The notes below the pieces were generated by a model, which did not search any database, was not told where the DNA came from, and was given only the letters and a program-made list of their open reading frames with translations. The position numbers and the translations under genes were made by a program. From Linderina pennispora (taxonomy: Eukaryota; Kickxellomycota; Kickxellomycetes; Kickxellales; Kickxellaceae), in contig NW_024468251.1 in NCBI RefSeq assembly GCF_002104995.1, positions 744,001 to 808,000 of the forward strand: a stretch of DNA of 64,000 nt. Reading direction: 5' to 3'. Within the stretch, counting starts at the first letter, position 1; the number at the start of each line of letters is the position of its first letter. Of this stretch, positions 54,903-64,000 are shown piece after piece.

Positions 54903-55848
54903 ATGGCAGGCGGCAAAGGCAAGGGCTCGTTCCACTCCAAGGCCTCACACCACAACCACAAGCGCGACCGGCGGATGGCCGGCTACAGCGCGCCTGCAGA
55001 CGAGGCCCCTGAGACACCCGCGATCAAAGCGCCCGTGCCACTCGGCATGTGGGACTTTGACCACTGCGATCCGAAGCGCTGCTCGGGCCGCAAGCTCGCC
55101 CGCATGGGCTTGGTGGAGGTGTTCAAGCTCACGCAGGTGTTCAAGGGCATTGTGATGAGCCCCGAGGGCACGCAGGTGGTGTCGAAGGCCGATCTGCCGA
55201 TAATGCAGCAGCACGGCGCGGCCATGATCGACTGCTCGTGGGCACGCGTCGATGAGGTCCCGTTCAGCCGGATCAAGGCGCACAACAACCGGCTGCTGCC
55301 ATACCTGGTTGCTGCCAACCCGGTGAACTACGGCAAGCCGTGGCGCCTGAACTGTGTCGAGGCCCTGGCTGCAGCATTCTACATTGTCGGGTGGGATGAG
55401 GTCGGCGACCTGCTGATGGAGCGGTTCAAGTGGGGCCACGCATTCAAGGAGCTGAACGCCGAGCTGCTGAAACGGTACGCAGCATGCGATACGAACGAAG
55501 AGGTGCTGAAAGTGCAGAACGACTGGATTGCGATGATCGACAAGGAGAACGAGCAGAGGGAGAGGTCAAAGGTCAATGACTATGCGGACATTGGCGCCGG
55601 CATTGACAGTGAGGAGGACACAGACGACGAGCTGATGACAGCCAACCCAAACTCCAGCCGCCATGGCGTTAACGACGTGGTTCCGTCTGACGATGAGGAT
55701 CAGCGATGAGGAGGAGAGTGAAGAGGAGGAGCCAGAAGTCAGCGACGAAGACGACGAGGATCGTAAGATGGCCGAGCTGGTGCGGCAGGGCCTCTACCGC
55801 ATGGTCATCGACAAGCTGGGCAACACGACATATGTGGAGAACAACTAA
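54903..55848 (+). CDS. TSR3: TSR3, 18S rRNA aminocarboxypropyltransferase, frameshifted tail
   Basis: Transfers the 3-amino-3-carboxypropyl group from SAM to the hypermodified pseudouridine of 18S rRNA in late 40S maturation. Family blocks: MWDFDHCDPKRCSGRKLARM, LSP-like IVMSPEGTQVVSKADLPIM, AMIDCSWARVDEVPFSRIKA, NNRLLPYLVAANPVNYGKPW, LNCVEALAAAFYIVGWDEVG and RFKWGHAFKELNAELLKRYA. Together they make the SPOUT-like fold with its Cys-Ser-W motif. The acidic tail continues past a stop at 55707 in another frame (SDEEESEEEEPEVSDEDDED) to VIDKLGNTTYVENN, stop 55848; one surplus base near 55700 explains this. The gene converges on the GNAT gene with 16 bp between stops. Confidence 0.9.
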
Positions 55849-55864
55849 TATATTCCAGTCTACT

Positions 55865-56825
55865 CTACATTACTCCCCACATGATCCGCGAAGTTGGCAC
55901 GAACCCAACCCCGCCAAATAGTCTGCGCGACTGCTCGTTATACGCTTCAATGGCCAAGCTCAACGTGAATGGACCGTCGGTGATCCGCATCCGTTCCATG
56001 AACGTATCGACGATGCAGTCACCGAGTGCAAATAGTATGCGCTTTGCCAGCCCCTTGCGTCGGTATGCGTCGATCGGTGAACATGAGCCCAAGCTGGTAG
56101 TCGCGGTGTGCCATGCCCCACGCAACAATCTGCTGGTCTGACTTGCGTCCGAATACACACAGAGCACGGGAGAAGGTACTCGAGATATTCGCGTGGGTAC
56201 TTGATTTTGCTGCTCTCTTCAACGACCTCCAAATCGTCCGCAGTCATCTGCGACAACTCCAGTCCCAGTTCCTGGGCAGCCGGCGACTGATCGAACGGGA
56301 CCGGGCGGCTCAGCCCTACGCCATTCCTCAATGCCCATCGAGTACCCGTCGCATATGCTCTCATCCTCGCACGTGAGCGGCAGCCCTCTGTACAGATACT
56401 CGTCAATTCCCATGACAAACACGGGCTCGGGGCTCAAGACCCGGAAATCATTGAAGAACACTGTTAATGCCGCGATGGTCTCGCCACTTGCCTCCTCGCA
56501 GCTGTTGATGGCCACGCGAACCTCCGTCATCACTGACGAGCCAAGACCAGGGAACGTGGTCAGGGCCACAATGAAATCGACGTCGCTTTCCCACACGCTC
56601 TGTCCACTGGCCACGCCCTGCCTTGTGTGCGCCCAAAACTCGTCCTGTGGCACATCGTCTGGGTCGCGCTTCAGAATGCTCCCAAGCATCCGGTACGCCT
56701 GCGTAGTTCCGAGCTCATGGAGCCGCGCCACCAGCCGTGCTTTGGCCTCGCCGCCGATAAGCGGGTGCACATGGTCGCTCTGCAGTTCCGGGAAACGCGA
56801 GACTAGCAAAAGTAGGGTCAACCAT
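55865..56825 (-). CDS. GNAT-family N-acyltransferase (GLYAT/FR47-like), frameshifted
   Basis: Predicted acyl-CoA-dependent N-acetyltransferase of about 320 residues. The N-terminal half (EAKARLVARLHELGTTQAYR, FWAHTRQG) is less conserved. The C-terminal GNAT domain has VAWGMAHRDYQLGLMF, the acyl-CoA loop IDAYRRKGLAKRILF (R-x-x-G-x-A) and the GNAT terminal motif AIEAYNEQSRRLFGGVGFVP. The start is ATG 56825 (MVDPTFASLAF), which joins the main frame after one surplus base near 56790. Further breaks lie near 56335, 56160 and 56085. The layout, with a divergent N-half followed by a single GNAT fold with N-x-x-S-x-x-L-F, resembles GLYAT-like enzymes. The substrate is unknown. Confidence 0.7.
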
Positions 56826-56932
56826 CTTCACAGAAAATGTTTTTTAGGATAAACGGAAAGAAGAGAACGACCCAACAGCAGACCGAACTTTCACACACTT
56901 GAAGCAGCACAGCTGAGAGGCAGCGCGGATCG

Positions 56933-59900
56933 TCAGAGCTCGCAAAAGTCCGCGTCAGCACCGACGCTCTTGGCCAGCACCTGCAGCGACTCGACGCACT
57001 CTTGCGCGCTCGCCCTGGTCCCAAACCATACATTCCAGCCCGGCTCTGCGCCCTCCGCCGTGGCAAACTCTATCCGCAGCATTGCGCGCCAGCTGGTACC
57101 TGTGCACCCAAATGTGTCCAGCTGCACAAGGTTCTCAGAAGACGCCTGCGGTGGTGCTTGCAGTTTTGGCAACACCGCAATGGGCCGCGACAGCAATGCC
57201 ACCCGGCGCAGATCGACGATAGGGCGTGCGTGCTGGACACGGTCGTACTGGTTGACCTCTGTCGACATCAGCTGCGCTACAAGCTTACTGTTATCGATCT
57301 CCTCTTCAGTCTCCTCGTCCTCCTGTTCCTCCGTGCCAGATCGAGCTGACGTCGGCTTGGAGCTGGCCGAGCTCGGCGCATTGGACCGCTGGCGCAGCTC
57401 CTCTTCCAGTGCCTTAGGGTCGTATGTGTCAGGGGTCAGACGTGACGATGGTGGGCGGTGCTACCCGCTGCCATTTGCGGTACAGTGCGCGCAGATCGGG
57501 GGCGGGCGGTGGCCACACGTCAACACGCTCGCGGACTAGATACAGGAACTGCGGCGAGCCCACGAGCGAGACCGGCGCAATCCCTGTGGGAGATGCAAGT
57601 CCAACGCAGAAATAGAGTTTGAGGAACTCGTACGTGACCTTGTCAACGATGACATTGTCGCCGCTTGCACTGTCGACAATGGCTCCGGGAACCCGCCCAC
57701 TCTTTGTGTGCAGCAGCTCGCTATGCAGTTCTCTCAGCGCAGCAGTATGGTCATCGCGGATCAGCCTGTCAGGTTACGGAATTTATCGACCTGCCTTCGT
57801 CACCACCCACCAGCGGCGCCTCGTCGAGCGGGTCGAATGTCGATGGGCGCAGGAACACCTGCTGGACAAGATGGTGCATGGCCCACTCGACATCGTGGTT
57901 GATTCCGCGCAGCCGGCCGCTGCCTTCGCCAGCACGCGAGTCGAGTGCCCGTGTCTCGTATCCGATCTCTACCAGGCTGTCCAGCAGATCCGAGCACGAC
58001 AGGCGGTCACGGATCATAAACACACATGAAGAGACGCAGTCCATCAACGAACAGCGAGAACCGCTGCTGGTGTGCTGCCACCTTGCATTTCATAGCCGCG
58101 ACTGAGTCCTTGGCTTCGCTTGGCAACAGCTGCGAGTACCCTAGCGTCGGATACGCCGGGTGGGTAGTGCTGAGCAGCTGGCTAAGCTCCCTTCTCGACC
58201 ACTGTTCGCCAGACTTGTCTAGCGAGAGTAACGACGAGTGGAGCGCCAGATACTGTCGGTTCGGGCCAATGTCGATCCGGCCCAGGGAGGTGAGCGGGAT
58301 CGAAAACAGAAGGACCCAGGTGCTGCTCGGGCTGCAAGTCGATCTCGGCTCTTGCTGCTGCTGACACATCCTGCAGCGCGTGCCAGGTAGGTGAAAACAC
58401 ATAGACAGCATGCGAGCTCAGCGCCAAATACACGGCCTGCTCAGACAACTCGGGTGCCAGCATAGCACTGGCCTTCCACCCACGCTCAATGATAAATGCC
58501 CGCTTGTTCTCCACCGCAGCAAATGCCTCCTCCTCTGCCTTGCCCTCGTCGGCTGTCTGTGCAGTACCCAGCAGCGACGAGAGCCCCCATTTCCCGGTCC
58601 CCTGCTTGCTGGTGCCGCTGCTCTGCCGACGGTTAGTAGCCGAAGCAGTCGGGACCAGGGGCCGGATCTGGCGGACCAGGCCGGCCGGGACCCACTGCAT
58701 CAGGCGCTCGCCGTCGGCCTCAAATACGCTGAGCTGCAGAAACAGGCTGATTGCATTGGTGACCTTGGCGAACGGCAGGAAGCCGTCGGTAGCAGCATCG
58801 CCTAGTATCTGCAGATCAAGTGCCAGGGCTTCCAAAGCCTGTCTCCGGTGTTCGTCGTGGCGAGCCCGCCGAGCCTTCTCGGCATGTCTTTCCTGCTCCG
58901 CTTGCTTCGACGCTGAGTTGCTGCGGTTACGACGAGCCATGAAGGGCTGCTTCCAAATGCCGTCGTCCCTTTTGATTTTCGAGCGACACAGAGGATCGGC
59001 TCGTCAAGGTTCTGCTCGTCAGCCGCATAGAATTCACGCAGGTAGCTGCGCTTGCAGCTCGGGCATTGCAACTCGCCTGTGGGCTTAACTACAGTCATTT
59101 CACTTTGCAGCATATCGAAGATCTCGCGCTCGCTGTCGATATATCCACGCCAATTGCACCGCAGGCACTCGGCTTGTTTAAAGACGTTCTCAGAAAGGCC
59201 GGCTTCGTTGTTTGCGTCAGCAGCAGCTGACAGCTGCATGAATAGCTTTGCGTCATCGTCGGTGGATTCAACGCAGTAGTCGGTCCAGACAGGCGTGCCG
59301 AAACCGCTCAGCCTTGCGTTCAGTGCGAATTACTCTGCTGACTCGTCCAACACGAGTGATTGACGATAATGGGTTCTTTGAAATGATGCGCTTGCTATCT
59401 GCGCTCTCACCAGATACAGCATCAGGGAGACCGGTCCCATGCATACCGGCAACCTCGACAACATCATCTTGCGTAAAGTATAGTGTGCATACAACCGCTG
59501 GTGAGCGCTGGACAATACTGCTGCCTGCAGCATCTGTCAACTCTGCTGGCGCCGATTCAGCGACAGGTGCGATCCTGTAGTCCGATACGCTGACGCTACT
59601 GATAGCTGTCCGAACCCCTTCTCCACGAAGCAGCATCTGGATCTCACTCACAGCCTCCTCTTCAACTGGCACCTCACGCGACGACGCACTCTCCGAATAA
59701 GCCTCCATTTCCTGCGCCGTTGCAGGCCTCTAGTGGCTGCATTCCTTTGCCAGCAGCATCCAGAGCGGCACTAACTACATCCTCGGGGCTCAGGACCTCG
59801 GCTTCCTCTGGCCTCTTCTGGTCGGTATAGTGCGGCAGCCTCGCAATATCCTTCTTCTTGGCACCGCGCTTGCGTGGGAACAAGAAGCTTGGTAGCTGTG

Positions 59901-61911
59901 TGTCCGGTGACGCCGTTGCAGACCGCTCAGCGACCTCGATGTCCACACCGACTTCGGGCGATGCCTCGACGCTAGCCTTGGACAAAGCATCGGCAGATTC
60001 ACTCGACTGCTGGTCCTCCTCGAGGATCGGGCTCTGTGGCACTACCGACGAGCTGGCCTGCAGCTCAGCAAACGCACGCAGCCACGAAGACCCGGCTTCT
60101 GCACGCATCATCTCAACTCTGCGCCGGTAGCGCTCAGGATCACGCATTATCGACCCGGTGCGGACGCTTGCGCCGCTGACACTTGGGACTGGGCTGGTGG
60201 GCCGCTGCGAGTACCTGGCCGGTACTGATTGACCGAAGCCGCCGATATCAGAAATGTTGTTTGCAGGTAGGCCATTGCCAAGCGTGGTCCGGCGGCGCTG
60301 CTTGCGCTTTGACGTGGATGCTGCGGGCTACTGGCGAGTTCAGCAACGACTCCGTGACATGGCTTCGTCGTCGGGATGACGATACCGTGGCAGCCTGCAG
60401 CTCAGAGGCTCGCAGAACGCGAGGCGTCTTCTCCAATGACCTCAGGATCTCGTCGACCGGCGGTTCTGTAACGAGTTCCTGATTGCCTGAATCAGGCTCG
60501 GCATCGCCTTCAGGTGACTCCTCGATCAGCGCAACCTTGGGTCGCCGCCCCTTGGTCACCGGCGCTTCAGATGCCCTCACCGTACTAGCAGAATGGCCTG
60601 TTGCCAGCCGTGGGATCGGTTGCCATCTCCTTGCGCTCACTGACGCTGGGCAGGTGCATCGTCCAGCAGCAACCCGATATCACGATGGTCGAATGCAGCA
60701 AATATTCTTGCGCGGTAGCTACTGTCTTGGGTGGCAAACGGGTTTCCTGCTACACTCAGCGCCCGCAGCGAGGGCAAATTGCGCATCACAGCGACCGCTT
60801 CCCAATTCTCAATAAGGTTGTCGGATATATCAAGCTGCTCGAGCGCCCACAGCCGCTGCATCCCTGCCAGGCTAGACAAGCGGTTTGCTGACAGGTTTAG
60901 GCGGCGGATATTTCCCAGTCGGAGCGATATATCGCTGGTGTTGTCAATTGCATTGCCATGCAAGTCGAGCCAGCTCAGCTTGTAGAGTTTTGCGAGCGTG
61001 CCCGGGATCTGCGTCAGTTCGCATGATGCCAGCGACAGGCGCTCTAACTGCGGCAGCTGAGGTGCCAGCAGCTCTTTGAACGGAGCTAGGTTGATGCCCG
61101 GGCTTCCCGACAAGTCCAGCAGCACCAAATGCTGCCACTTTTGCTTCGCCTCCGCGCTGATATCAAGCAGGTTCACTAGATCAACACCGGCGTACCGCAC
61201 AACAAGACACGACGCGCGCTCCGGCAGCCACGTCTCCCAGAACAGCAGCGCATTGCGCGGGATGCCCTGGATGTCTAGGTACTCGAGCCGCGGGAACCAC
61301 GTCAGCACCGCCTGCGCGTCGCTCTCCGACACCTCCTCTGCTTCGGCCGTAATCTGCAGCGCCGTGGCCCTAGCGAACACGCTCGAGACCAGGTCCCATG
61401 CAGCGCGTCTCACTGCACCTTCCTCATCACCATCATCATTCTCGCTACTGCCACCCCACCTCCACCACCATTTACCCGTGCCAGTCTCTGGCGCTTTGCG
61501 CTCGCCACCCGTCAGCCGCGACGCATATCCGTCGACCAGCGATGTTGGCTGGCCGCGACTGTCCACGTACTCAAAGTGGCGGAATATCTCGAGGAGGCTA
61601 TGGCAGTCGGCCCATGACAGCCAGACCATGCCGCGCACGAGTGCCTCGGTCTGTGCGTCAAATAGCCGTGTGCTGAGTTGCCTTAGGTGTGATGTCGTCC
61701 TCTTTCGTCCAAAGCAGCGAGAGCCCATGCGATGGGCTGGTCAGCAGTGAGGCCAGCACACCACCGAGCGGCTTTGCCTGTGTGCCATCCGTGTGTGTGT
61801 GGTGTGCGACAGCGGCGACGTATACAGTATATGCGATTCGAGGTCATGCAGTTCCTGACCAATTTCACGCACTCTTCCTGCCGCATGCGTGCTGAAGTGG
61901 CTGTCGGCCAT
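56933..61911 (-). CDS. Large LRR protein, probable STK11IP (LKB1-interacting protein) homologue, many frameshifts
   Basis: One gene of about 1650 residues reconstructed across roughly ten frame breaks. ATG 61911 gives MADSHFSTHAAGRVREIGQE. Leucine-rich repeats follow (LVLLDLSGSPGINLAPFKEL, LSWLDLHGNAIDNT, IRRLNLSANRLSSLAGMQRL, LEQLDISDNLIENW). Then come RYRRRVEMMRAEAGSSWLRA, the Cys motif ECLRCNWRGY with LQCPSCKRSYL, and a PH-like C-terminal part: IPLTSLGRIDIGPNRQYLAL, VSLVGSPQFLYLVRERVDVW, ALYRKWQRVAPPTIV. The order LRR, FGRNWLQYR-like helix, zinc-ribbon Cys pair, PH-like region is that of animal STK11IP, which recruits LKB1 and sits on endolysosomes. Breaks lie near 61800, 61690, 60640, 60200, 59690, 59250, 58900, 58350, 58030, 57775 and 57425. 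Function is inferred by homology only. Confidence 0.68.
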
Positions 61912-62034
61912 TCTGTACAGGATATCGAATTGTAAAAGCTCGTTTCGTCAATTTCGGCTAAGAGCAAGAAAGGTATCAACGAATACAGAGACGGGGGAGA
62001 AGTATGTGCTGGCAGTGAGCTGGATGCCTTGACC

Positions 62035-62499
62035 TTAATTTTGCGCCGAAGCCAGCCTGCGCTGGCCCTCCATCACGTGACGCTGGAGCTGTGCCAGCTC
62101 CACAAGCTTGTCGAGCGAAAGCTGGAAGCCCCTCTGCGAGTCGCGCAGGGAGGGCGGGACCAGCATGCCGAACCAGTGCAGCGGGTCCGTGTACTTGCTG
62201 CTCTTGCTTTTTGGCTTGCTGGTTTCAGACTCCGACTCTGCCTCACTCTCCTCTGGAACTGGCACGCCGCGGACTATCTGCATGGTCTCGGGATCTACTG
62301 TGGCAGTGGCCCGCATGTTGCCGCTGTACTGGTCGGGCGAGATCCACCGGTAGCCGGCAGACCGCCGGGCCTGGGCCAGATCGAACCAGGCCTTGCGCAG
62401 CGTCACGCCAGCCGACTGCTGCAGCTGCTGATACTCGGCCACACCGTCAAGGACCTGCAGGAGCTGTGAGTCGAGGTCCTGGCTGTGCTTGTGTGTCAT
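62035..62499 (-). CDS. VMA22: VMA22/CCDC115-like V-ATPase assembly factor
   Basis: Intact 154-residue protein expected to work in the ER with Vma12 and Vma21 to assemble the V0 sector of the vacuolar ATPase. The N-terminal helix QLLQVLDGVAEYQQLQQSAG and the ALAQAR-type WFDLAQARRSAGYRWISPDQ are followed by an acidic Ser-rich linker. The diagnostic C-terminal box is DPLHWFGMLVPPSLRDSQRG, then FQLSLDKLVELAQLQRHVME. This WFG-(I/M)-L-x-P-x-x-LR motif defines the CCDC115/Vma22 family. No membrane span is present, as expected. It shares a 172-bp divergent promoter with the methionine aminopeptidase gene. Confidence 0.82.
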   Translation of the reverse strand: MTHKHSQDLDSQLLQVLDGVAEYQQLQQSAGVTLRKAWFDLAQARRSAGYRWISPDQYSGNMRATATVDPETMQIVRGVPVPEESEAESESETSKPKSKSSKYTDPLHWFGMLVPPSLRDSQRGFQLSLDKLVELAQLQRHVMEGQRRLASAQN

Positions 62500-62630
62500 G
62501 GCTGGAATGGAAAATCAAATTGCGGGAATTGCAGAGTTCTGAGCCAAAAAAAAAAAAACAGCTGTTGCTGAGCGCAGCTGTCTGTCGACCTTATCGCTGG
62601 CTTGCCCCTGCTGCACCCCTTTTCTCTTCT

Positions 62631-62668
62631 AACACGTACTTGCTATCTCAACACGTACTTGCTATCTC
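62631..62668 (+). repeat. Perfect 19-bp tandem duplication just before the MAP1D start codon
   Basis: AACACGTACTTGCTATCTC is repeated head to tail (62631-62649 and 62650-62668) and ends three bases before ATG 62672. It lies in the 5' untranslated region. Confidence 0.9.
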
Positions 62669-62671
62669 AAA

Positions 62672-63679
62672 ATGTCGGCTTCTGGTCCATTCAGACACTT
62701 GGCACGCTCGTTCACAACCTCGGCAACAGCGCACCAGCCACGGCACAGCCTACGCTCCCTGGCGTCGTCGCTGTCGTCAAAACAGTCAGTGCAAAGGTTT
62801 GGAAAGTACAGCCGCCTGGTGCCTGCCTCGCTGCTCAAGACCAAGCCCGCGCCAAAGGAGCCCTCGTTCGACAGCGTGCCAGAGCAGATCCCGCGGCCTC
62901 AGTACGCAGCAACTGGCACTCCACCCGCGTGGCCATACAAGATCCCGATCCTCAGTGCAGTCGAGATCGAGAGACTCCGGCATGCATCGGTGATTGCACG
63001 CGACGCACTCAGGCTGGGCGGCAGCCTGGTGAAGCCGGGCGTGACGACCGAGGAGATTGACAGGAGAGTACACGAGTACATCATCTCTCAAGGCGCATAT
63101 CCGTCGTGTCTCAACTACATGGGGTTTCCGAAAGCCATCTGCACCAGCGTAAACAACGTTATTGCGCACGGCATCCCCGACACGCGGCCACTGCAGGACG
63201 GCGACTTTATAAACCTTGATGTGACCGTGTACAAGGATGGCTTCCACGGCGACAACTCGGCCATGTTCAGCGTCGGCACCGTCGACAAGCAAGGCAGAGA
63301 CCTGATGGACATAACAAAGGAGTCCTTGGACCTGGCAATCCAGGCATGTGGTCCGGGTGTGCGGTTCGCATCTATCGGCGAGACCATCAGCTCGCTGGTA
63401 GAGCCGCTCGGGTACACGGTCTCGCAAGAGTTGACGGGCCATGGCGTGGGCCGCGAGTTCCACCAGAACCCGCTCATCTACCATCACTGGAATGAGGAGC
63501 CCGGCACAATGGAGCCCGGCATGGCGTTTACAATTGAGCCGATTGTGTGCCAAGGGGTGGCGACTGGCGTGATGTGGCCGGACGGGTGGACGATTGCGAC
63601 ACAGGACGGCGGGCGGTCGGCGCAGTACGAGCACACGCTGGTGGTCACCAGCCATGGCGTCGACGTGCTGACGTCGTGA
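62672..63679 (+). CDS. Methionine aminopeptidase type I, mitochondrial (MAP1D-like)
   Basis: Removes the initiator methionine from proteins made in mitochondria. Intact, 335 residues. The N-terminus MSASGPFRHLARSFTTSATA is Arg/Ser-rich without acidic residues, a typical presequence. The catalytic domain from about residue 85 carries the type I signature: YPSCLNYMGFPKAICTSVNN, His in IAHGIPDTRPLQDGD, then the metal ligands Asp (NLDVTVYKDGFHGD, two Asp), His (TGHGVGREFHQNP), Glu (FTIEPIVCQG) and Glu (AQYEHTLVVT). It lacks the zinc-finger N-terminus of cytosolic Map1 and the long insert of type II enzymes, so an organellar role is the best reading. Confidence 0.9.
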   Translation: MSASGPFRHLARSFTTSATAHQPRHSLRSLASSLSSKQSVQRFGKYSRLVPASLLKTKPAPKEPSFDSVPEQIPRPQYAATGTPPAWPYKIPILSAVEIERLRHASVIARDALRLGGSLVKPGVTTEEIDRRVHEYIISQGAYPSCLNYMGFPKAICTSVNNVIAHGIPDTRPLQDGDFINLDVTVYKDGFHGDNSAMFSVGTVDKQGRDLMDITKESLDLAIQACGPGVRFASIGETISSLVEPLGYTVSQELTGHGVGREFHQNPLIYHHWNEEPGTMEPGMAFTIEPIVCQGVATGVMWPDGWTIATQDGGRSAQYEHTLVVTSHGVDVLTS

Positions 63680-63912
63680 GCAGCCATGTAGAGCCCTGCG
63701 CATTTTTCCTTGCCAGCCGCTTGCGAATGTGCATTCAATACTGCCCGTATGACCCCCTCTGCTCCCTACTCCTGCTCCTTCAGCAGCAGCCCTCTCCTGC
63801 CTTTTGCCTCTGCTTTGCCATCTATTCAATTAAACACCCATTTACCTGCCCTTGCTTGCGATGCTTGTACCGCTGCCCGCACGCACAGCCATCGTTCAGG
63901 AGTCTGAGCGAG
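63680..63912. other. Spacer between methionine aminopeptidase and the next gene
   Basis: About 230 bp, pyrimidine-rich from 63750 on, as expected for a fungal 5' leader. No motif is clear. Confidence 0.4.
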
Positions 63913-64000
63913 ATGCCGCCCTCATCGCCCGCACACTGGCTCAAGACAGTGTCCGACGGCGTCCTCTCCACCACCTTGCCGGGCGGCACCGCCTTTGGCA
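63913..64000 (+). CDS. Possible start of a further gene, cut by the right edge
   Basis: ATG 63913 opens 29 codons (MPPSSPAHWLKTVSDGVLST, then TLPGGTAFG) to the window end without a stop. The preceding leader is pyrimidine-rich. A second frame also looks protein-like from 63899 after a CAG acceptor-like triplet (ESERDAALIARTLAQDSVRR), so the coding frame and start are unsure. No family is recognisable. Confidence 0.35.
   Translation, partial: MPPSSPAHWLKTVSDGVLSTTLPGGTAFG

Noticed and set aside
1-64000. Transposons, viral insertions, CRISPR arrays, rRNA genes
   Set aside because: No reverse transcriptase, transposase, integrase, capsid-like frame, terminal repeats or spaced direct-repeat arrays were seen on either strand.

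Overview
This is nuclear DNA from a fungus. The genes are compact and mostly intronless. The few introns with good splice sites are about 90-110 bp (MPP6, GGT, complex I B4/B15), with one striking exception in BUD31. The gene set is fungal: GWT1, a mitochondrial malonyl-CoA decarboxylase, a Ran1-type kinase, Yak1 and Dbf4. It also holds genes that budding yeasts lack: an aromatic L-amino acid decarboxylase, a DCAF7/WDR68 WD40 protein and an STK11IP-like LRR protein. The Gln/Ser/Ala-rich regulators and moderately high coding GC fit an early-diverging (zoopagomycete/Kickxella-like) fungus. That placement is inference.

Layout. 1-8.2 kb: NPT1 (5' part, runs off the left edge), an Ngl2-like nuclease, malonyl-CoA decarboxylase, MPP6 and DBF4. 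8.2-13.2 kb: a secreted GH31 alpha-glucosidase and an aromatic amino acid decarboxylase, diverging from a promoter that contains a 38-bp palindrome. 13.5-17.5 kb: two paralogous small secreted proteins and a membrane-anchored gamma-glutamyltranspeptidase. 19.7-26.8 kb: a giant Yak1/DYRK kinase with long prion-like flanks. 26.9-29.6 kb: two more secreted proteins. 32.5-33.8 kb: a Ran1/Vhs1-type kinase. 36.4-39.3 kb: a homeodomain factor. The three regulator genes lie in or beside 2-4 kb gene-free spans. 43.5-47.7 kb: a complex I accessory subunit, GWT1, and BUD31 with a 1.49-kb intron. 48.1-54.6 kb: RAD26/CSB, an unassigned gene remnant and DCAF7. 54.9-64 kb: TSR3, a GNAT acetyltransferase, an STK11IP-like protein, VMA22, a mitochondrial methionine aminopeptidase and the start of one further gene.

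A pervasive feature is that about half of the conserved genes are broken by single-base frameshifts that homology repairs. In the cases I worked through, one surplus base explains the break. Neighbouring genes such as malonyl-CoA decarboxylase, GWT1, the decarboxylase and VMA22 are intact. I read this mainly as residual assembly or consensus error, so I give whole-gene spans across the breaks.

Themes: rRNA/RNA processing and splicing (MPP6, TSR3, BUD31, Ngl2), replication and repair (DBF4, RAD26), nutrient and growth signalling (Yak1 and DCAF7, whose animal homologues interact; Ran1-type kinase; STK11IP-like), and secretion (GH31, four small or acidic secreted proteins, GWT1, VMA22). No transposon, CRISPR array, rRNA or convincing tRNA was found. 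The most unusual items are the BUD31 long intron with its hairpin, the decarboxylase-promoter palindrome, the secreted-protein family with shared TATA spacing, the giant Yak1, and a decayed reading frame at 52.6-52.9 kb.
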